This document shows positions 7,802 to 10,561 of a stretch of DNA of 10,561 bases, in pieces (positions within the stretch are counted from its first letter, which is position 1; every line of letters starts with the position of its first letter). The position numbers and the translations under genes were made by a program. Location: assembly GCA_964560425.1 (NCBI GenBank), contig CAZLLE010000012.1:1-10561 (forward strand), given 5' to 3'. Under the pieces are notes generated by a model. The model was not told the origin of the DNA and did no database searches. It saw only the letters and a list, made by a program, of their open reading frames with translations. The DNA comes from CAZLLE01 sp964560425 (lineage in GTDB: Bacteria; Campylobacterota; Campylobacteria; Campylobacterales; QNZT01).

Positions 7802-7804
7802 CTA
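7802..7804 (-). other. gltB: In-frame amber (TAG) codon inside gltB
   Basis: The minus strand reads ATT ATT TAG AGA GGT AGG CTT CAA, with the frame conserved on both sides. In homologues I recall, the stretch N-I-V-x-K/R-G-R-L-Q carries a variable, usually charged, residue at this spot. A CAG, AAG or GAG to TAG change would be enough. No slippery run or pseudoknot is evident next to it. Confidence 0.9.
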
Positions 7805-8950
7805 AATAATATTATCTTCACTAATATCCAAAACACCATATTCACTAGTAATAATAAATCGATCATCTTTAGTAATAATATATTTTGCAGGTCGAAGCCC
7901 ATTTCTATCAATCAAACAACCGATATATCTACCATCCGTCAAACTAACAGCAGCAGGACCATCCCAAGCCTCAAAACATGTACTCATATATTCATAAAAG
8001 GCTCTCAAATGAGAATCCATATGAGGAGCATTTTGCCATGGTGGCGGGATTAATGCACGAGCTGCCTTGAAAAAATCCATACCATTAGCAATCAAAAATT
8101 CAAACATATTATCTAAACTAGCACTATCACTTCTATTTCCACCCGTGATAGGCAAAATCTTATTTAACTCTTTTTTAGAGTATATTTCACTCTTAAGATA
8201 TGAACTTTTTGCTTTTGCATTAAAGCGGTTTGCTTCAATAGAGTTAATTTCACCATTATGAGCAATTGATCTAAAAGGTTGAGCCAAACGCCATTCAGGA
8301 AGAGTATTAGTAGAAAATCTTTGATGAAATAGAGCAAAACTAACTTTAAAATCTTTATCAGCCAAATCTCTATAAAACTCCTTGATATGCGTAGGCATAA
8401 CAAGTCCCTTATATGATATTACCCCTTGTGAAAATGATGGAATATAAAAATCTTTCTCATCTTCAAACTCTTTCTCAATCTCTCGTCTACTCAAATAGAG
8501 AAGTGCATCAAATCTTTTGGTTGCAATAATAGAGTTTGGAGATACAAACACCTGAACAATTTTGGGTAGAGATTCCAAAGCCTGAGCACCAAGAGCATTT
8601 GTATCAATAGGAACATTACGATACATCAACACTTTGAGATCATTTGCCAAACAAATCTCATCAATTTTATCTTTTTGAGCCTCATTTTGCATAAACAACA
8701 TACCAACAGCAAATTGATCAGGAAGAGCAATATCCATCTCTAATGCTCGTTTTTTCATAAATTCAACTGGCATACCAAATAGTAGTCCACTACCATCACC
8801 ACTCTTACCATCTGCGGCAATAGCACCCCTATGCATCATTCTTTCTAATGAAACAATTGCATCTTCTACATTTTGATGTGTTGGGATATTATTGGTACTA
8901 GCAAGGAGTCCAAATCCACAATTATCTTTAAAACTTCTAAGTAAATCCAT
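7802..8950 (-). CDS. gltB: GltB N-terminal fragment: glutamine amidotransferase (class II) domain
   Basis: This is the part translated before the amber codon, 382 residues. Cys11 in NCGFGLLAS is the N-terminal nucleophile exposed after removal of a 10-residue propeptide. It releases ammonia from glutamine. Further amidotransferase hallmarks are MHRGAIAADGKSGDGSG, RFSTNTLPEWRLAQPFRSIAHNGEIN (given here as RFSTNT and AHNGEIN) and GNRSDSASLDN. In well-studied GltB proteins the domain runs to about residue 420, so this fragment lacks its last ~40 residues and does not end at a clean domain border. That argues against a deliberately split, functional glutaminase subunit. All key residues before the stop are intact, which suggests the interruption is recent or not real. 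Confidence 0.85.
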   Translation of the reverse strand: MDLLRSFKDNCGFGLLASTNNIPTHQNVEDAIVSLERMMHRGAIAADGKSGDGSGLLFGMPVEFMKKRALEMDIALPDQFAVGMLFMQNEAQKDKIDEICLANDLKVLMYRNVPIDTNALGAQALESLPKIVQVFVSPNSIIATKRFDALLYLSRREIEKEFEDEKDFYIPSFSQGVISYKGLVMPTHIKEFYRDLADKDFKVSFALFHQRFSTNTLPEWRLAQPFRSIAHNGEINSIEANRFNAKAKSSYLKSEIYSKKELNKILPITGGNRSDSASLDNMFEFLIANGMDFFKAARALIPPPWQNAPHMDSHLRAFYEYMSTCFEAWDGPAAVSLTDGRYIGCLIDRNGLRPAKYIITKDDRFIITSEYGVLDISEDNII

Positions 8951-8977
8951 GAGCAACCTTAATATAAAAAGTGTTTC

Positions 8978-8983
8978 ATATTA
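8978..8983 (-). promoter_or_regulatory. Candidate gltB -10 box
   Basis: The minus strand reads TAATAT just after a run of seven T (TTTTTTTGGC), 28 bases before the gltB ATG at 8950. T-rich DNA upstream of the -10 with no -35 is typical of Campylobacterota promoters. It would give a leader of about 20 bases that carries the AAGG ribosome-binding site. Confidence 0.45.
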
Positions 8984-8995
8984 GCCAAAAAAAGG

Positions 8996-9001
8996 TAAAA
9001 T
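8996..9001 (+). promoter_or_regulatory. Candidate recO -10 box
   Basis: TAAAAT lies in the gltB-recO divergent spacer and would start transcription near 9008. This gives a ~70-base leader to the preferred recO start at 9078, or ~34 bases to the alternative ATG at 9042. The support is the motif alone, in AT-rich DNA. Confidence 0.3.
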
Positions 9002-9077
9002 TTTAATGAATTAATAAGTTTTGACTCTTAAGCTCAATTTAATGAAAATAAAAAGGATAAAAAGTGTACTATTTTTA

Positions 9078-9695
9078 ATGCAAGGATACATTTTAAATAT
9101 CAATCTAGTCAAAGACGAAGACCTAATAGTCACTATTCTAACACCAAAAAAGATAAAGACGCTTTATAGATTTTATGGAGCAAGACACTCGACAATCCAA
9201 CTAGGCTATCAGTTAGATTTTGCATCAATTGCATCTAATAGTTCAAATATACCTCAACTAAGAGAGGTACTTCACTTAGCCTCTTCATGGTTACACAATA
9301 ATAGAAGATTTTTTATATGGCAACAATTTATAAAATTACTTTTTACTCATCTAAAAGATGTACAAGAGTTAGACACATTCTATTTTTTACTATTAGAAAA
9401 GATGAACCACAAATTTGAAAAACAAAACCCAAAGAGAGTTGTAGTAGAGTCATACATTGAAATTTTAAATCATGAAGGAAGAGTCCATAATGACTTTATC
9501 TGCTTCATCTGCGAAGAAGAAATCGAAGATCAAACAACACTAGCAAGAGCCTTGCTACCTGCACATTCATGTTGCGTCATGGGAAAAGAGATAAAAAAAG
9601 AGAAAATTCAAAAACTATTTAAAACCAACTCCACACTCTTTTTGGAAGATGATGAAGTTGATTATATCTGGCAAATTATTCAACTGGGATTTTAG
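9078..9695 (+). CDS. recO: Recombination protein RecO, Campylobacterota type
   Basis: RecO loads RecA onto SSB-coated single-stranded DNA in the RecFOR/RecOR repair pathway. The 205 residues from this start match the pattern I recall for Campylobacterota RecO: MQGYILN...KDEDLIV (1-18, the OB-fold), YRFYGARHSTI (30-40), QLREVLHL, WQQFIKLLFTHLKD (81-94) and NPKRVVVESYI (117-127). The zinc site is CFIC (142-145) with HSCC (163-166). Family members begin M-x-GYILN, so the ATG at 9078 is preferred over in-frame ATGs at 9021 and 9042. The only Shine-Dalgarno-like sequence (AAGGAT, about 9053) is too far upstream of 9078, so start choice rests on homology. The gene diverges from gltB and overlaps the next, converging gene by 4 bases at its stop. 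Confidence 0.82.
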   Translation: MQGYILNINLVKDEDLIVTILTPKKIKTLYRFYGARHSTIQLGYQLDFASIASNSSNIPQLREVLHLASSWLHNNRRFFIWQQFIKLLFTHLKDVQELDTFYFLLLEKMNHKFEKQNPKRVVVESYIEILNHEGRVHNDFICFICEEEIEDQTTLARALLPAHSCCVMGKEIKKEKIQKLFKTNSTLFLEDDEVDYIWQIIQLGF

Positions 9696-10339
9696 ATTTC
9701 CCCAAAAAACTTAGCTGCCTCTTTTTGCTCATCACTCAAATTATCTCTTTGAAAATCAGGATTATTATCTAGTTTATCTTTGATTATCTTTTTAATATAT
9801 TCTCTCACTTTTTCTCTTGCACAAGCCATATCATCTATATAAACAAGAGATGAAAACATAAATGGTTCCTCTTTATGTATACAAAATAGAGTACCTTCAC
9901 ACTCTGCCTCAATTACATCAGAGATATCCCGATTAGTTACCTCATACTCAATCCCATGCCAACTCATATCTTCAAGTTCACTATCACCCAAATCCATAAT
10001 TCCATCACTTGTAGTATCATCAAAAGAGGCATTTTCAAGATTGATAGAAACTATCTCATTCCAAGCCATAGAGGCAAAAAAGATTACTGTATCTTCTCTC
10101 TCCTCTACTTTATAGAGTGATCCAAACATTTCAGATAGATTCACAGCCTCTGTTTTTAAGGCAATAAGATTAGGTATTGGTATACTCCCTTTATATATAA
10201 AAATATCTTTGTCTGAGTATGGAGGAGTTACAACTTGACCTTTATGAGTAATTGCAAACTCTTTACCACTATTTATTGCTTGAAGCAATTCATCTTTTTT
10301 TACAGAGATATACTCTTTTTCCAAATTAAATTTTTTCAC
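9692..10339 (-). CDS. Hypothetical acidic cytoplasmic protein, 215 residues
   Basis: I do not recognise this family. The start is GTG at 10337-10339, supported by AGAGGG 6 bases upstream. There is no signal peptide or membrane segment. The N-terminus (MKKFNLEKEYISVKKDELLQAI) is basic to mixed. The middle (about 95-140) is strongly acidic, with DDTTSDGIMDLGDSELEDMSW as a patch. The C-terminal third (about 175-205) looks helical and charged (AREKVREYIKKIIKDKL). No catalytic signature or metal cluster stands out. Codon use and base composition match its neighbours. It converges on recO with a 4-bp stop overlap and lies 67 bases downstream of the oxidoreductase gene on the same strand, so cotranscription with that gene is possible. 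It is probably a lineage-specific conserved protein. Confidence 0.8.
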   Translation of the reverse strand: MKKFNLEKEYISVKKDELLQAINSGKEFAITHKGQVVTPPYSDKDIFIYKGSIPIPNLIALKTEAVNLSEMFGSLYKVEEREDTVIFFASMAWNEIVSINLENASFDDTTSDGIMDLGDSELEDMSWHGIEYEVTNRDISDVIEAECEGTLFCIHKEEPFMFSSLVYIDDMACAREKVREYIKKIIKDKLDNNPDFQRDNLSDEQKEAAKFFGEI

Positions 10340-10369
10340 GAAAAACCCTCTAAATAAATATTTTTTTTG

Positions 10370-10375
10370 AGTATA
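10370..10375 (-). promoter_or_regulatory. Candidate -10 box for the 215-residue protein gene
   Basis: The minus strand reads TATACT, 31 bases before the GTG start, followed by an A-rich stretch and the AGAGGG ribosome-binding site. This would let the gene be transcribed independently of the upstream oxidoreductase. The support is the motif alone. Confidence 0.35.
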
Positions 10376-10406
10376 TCCAATAAAGGAGTAATTTTATCTT
10401 ATATAA

Positions 10407-10561
10407 CTAACCTCTCAAAATCTCATCAGCACACATTCCACCAGACAAAATAGCAGGAGTAAATCCTCCACCAATTACCCATGCACCTACAAAATAGAGG
10501 TTTTTTAATTTTTTGGATCTGATTTGAGGAATTCTAAAAAATTGTTTCTGCGTTGGTGCAA
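10407..10561 (-). CDS. C-terminus of an FAD-dependent oxidoreductase (phytoene desaturase/amine oxidase type), partial
   Basis: The last 50 codons of a minus-strand gene enter from the right edge and end in TAG (10407-10409). The peptide contains KNLYFVGAWVIGGGFTPAIL followed by SGGMCADEILRG. This is the conserved C-terminal FAD-contacting segment of CrtI-like, retinol-saturase-like NAD(P)/FAD-dependent oxidoreductases and amine oxidases (pattern LYF-x-G-x-W-x3-GGG-x5-SG). The substrate cannot be inferred from this much. The gene reads in the same direction as the 215-residue gene that follows it by 67 bases. Confidence 0.75.
   Translation of the reverse strand, partial: APTQKQFFRIPQIRSKKLKNLYFVGAWVIGGGFTPAILSGGMCADEILRG

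Larger units (their letters stand above)
4526..8950 (-). pseudogene. gltB: Glutamate synthase large (alpha) subunit, interrupted by an in-frame TAG
   Basis: The whole locus spans 1474 codons before the final TAA, which is the family's usual size. It encodes, in order, a glutamine amidotransferase, a central domain, an FMN/[3Fe-4S] synthase barrel and a GXGXG beta-helix. The reading frame is continuous except for one TAG at codon 383 (7802-7804). The bases on both sides still code conserved sequence in the same frame: EDNII, the stop, then RGRLQSGEMIGVDL. A single base change from a sense codon explains it. TAG also ends the methyltransferase, recO and the end-of-window oxidoreductase, so it is not a reassigned codon here. 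The start is ATG at 8950, with AAGG 6 bases upstream; a TTG two codons earlier has no usable Shine-Dalgarno. The first gene of the gltB-gltD-phosphatase-DUF1007 cluster. It may be a true recent pseudogene, a readthrough gene, or a base-call error. Confidence 0.85.

Noticed and set aside
7778..7804. Programmed frameshift in gltB
   Set aside because: Both parts are in the same frame (8950 minus 7777 is a multiple of three), so the problem is a stop codon, not a shift.
8951..8956. TTG start of gltB at 8956
   Set aside because: The AAGG Shine-Dalgarno abuts it with no spacing, but is ideally placed for the ATG at 8950.
1..10561. CRISPR array, tRNA or rRNA genes, IS transposase
   Set aside because: I saw no regularly spaced repeats, tRNA cloverleaf or T-loop sequences, rRNA sequence or transposase motifs.

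Overview
This window looks like chromosomal DNA of a Campylobacterota bacterium (the former Epsilonproteobacteria), probably a Sulfurimonas- or Sulfurovum-like lineage. The grounds are the strong AT bias, AT-rich spacers with TAnnnT-type -10 boxes and no clear -35, and the RecO, DUF1007-type and glutamate synthase proteins, which read like members of that group. This placement comes from protein recall, not a database search.

Layout. Positions 1-360 have no convincing gene but are highly structured. An inverted pair of a 23-bp REP-like unit (75-138) is followed by a ~198-bp segment bounded by long imperfect inverted repeats (156-353), which is either a structured RNA or a MITE-like element. 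Positions 354-600 are AT-rich and mostly featureless. At 648-1792 (+ strand) lies what is left of a GCGC-type (HinP1I/HhaI-like) restriction-modification system. The endonuclease gene is a 35-codon in-frame deletion scar, and the cytosine-5 methyltransferase next to it is complete.

From 8950 down to 1746 (- strand) runs a tight cluster: gltB, gltD, an inositol-monophosphatase-family gene and a small exported DUF1007-like gene. The gltB and gltD products together make glutamate from glutamine and 2-oxoglutarate. gltB carries an in-frame amber codon at codon 383 (7802-7804), in an otherwise full-length and well-conserved gene. Either the locus is split or dead, or the stop is read through or suppressed, or it is a base error.

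Divergent from gltB is recO (+). It meets tail to tail, with a 4-bp overlap, an unrecognised 215-residue acidic protein (- strand). The window ends inside the C-terminus of a FAD-dependent oxidoreductase of the phytoene-desaturase/amine-oxidase type (- strand).

The points most worth checking are the HinP1I-type deletion scar translationally coupled to an orphan methyltransferase, the amber codon in gltB, and the structured element at 75-353. I do not see a complete new defence system in this window.
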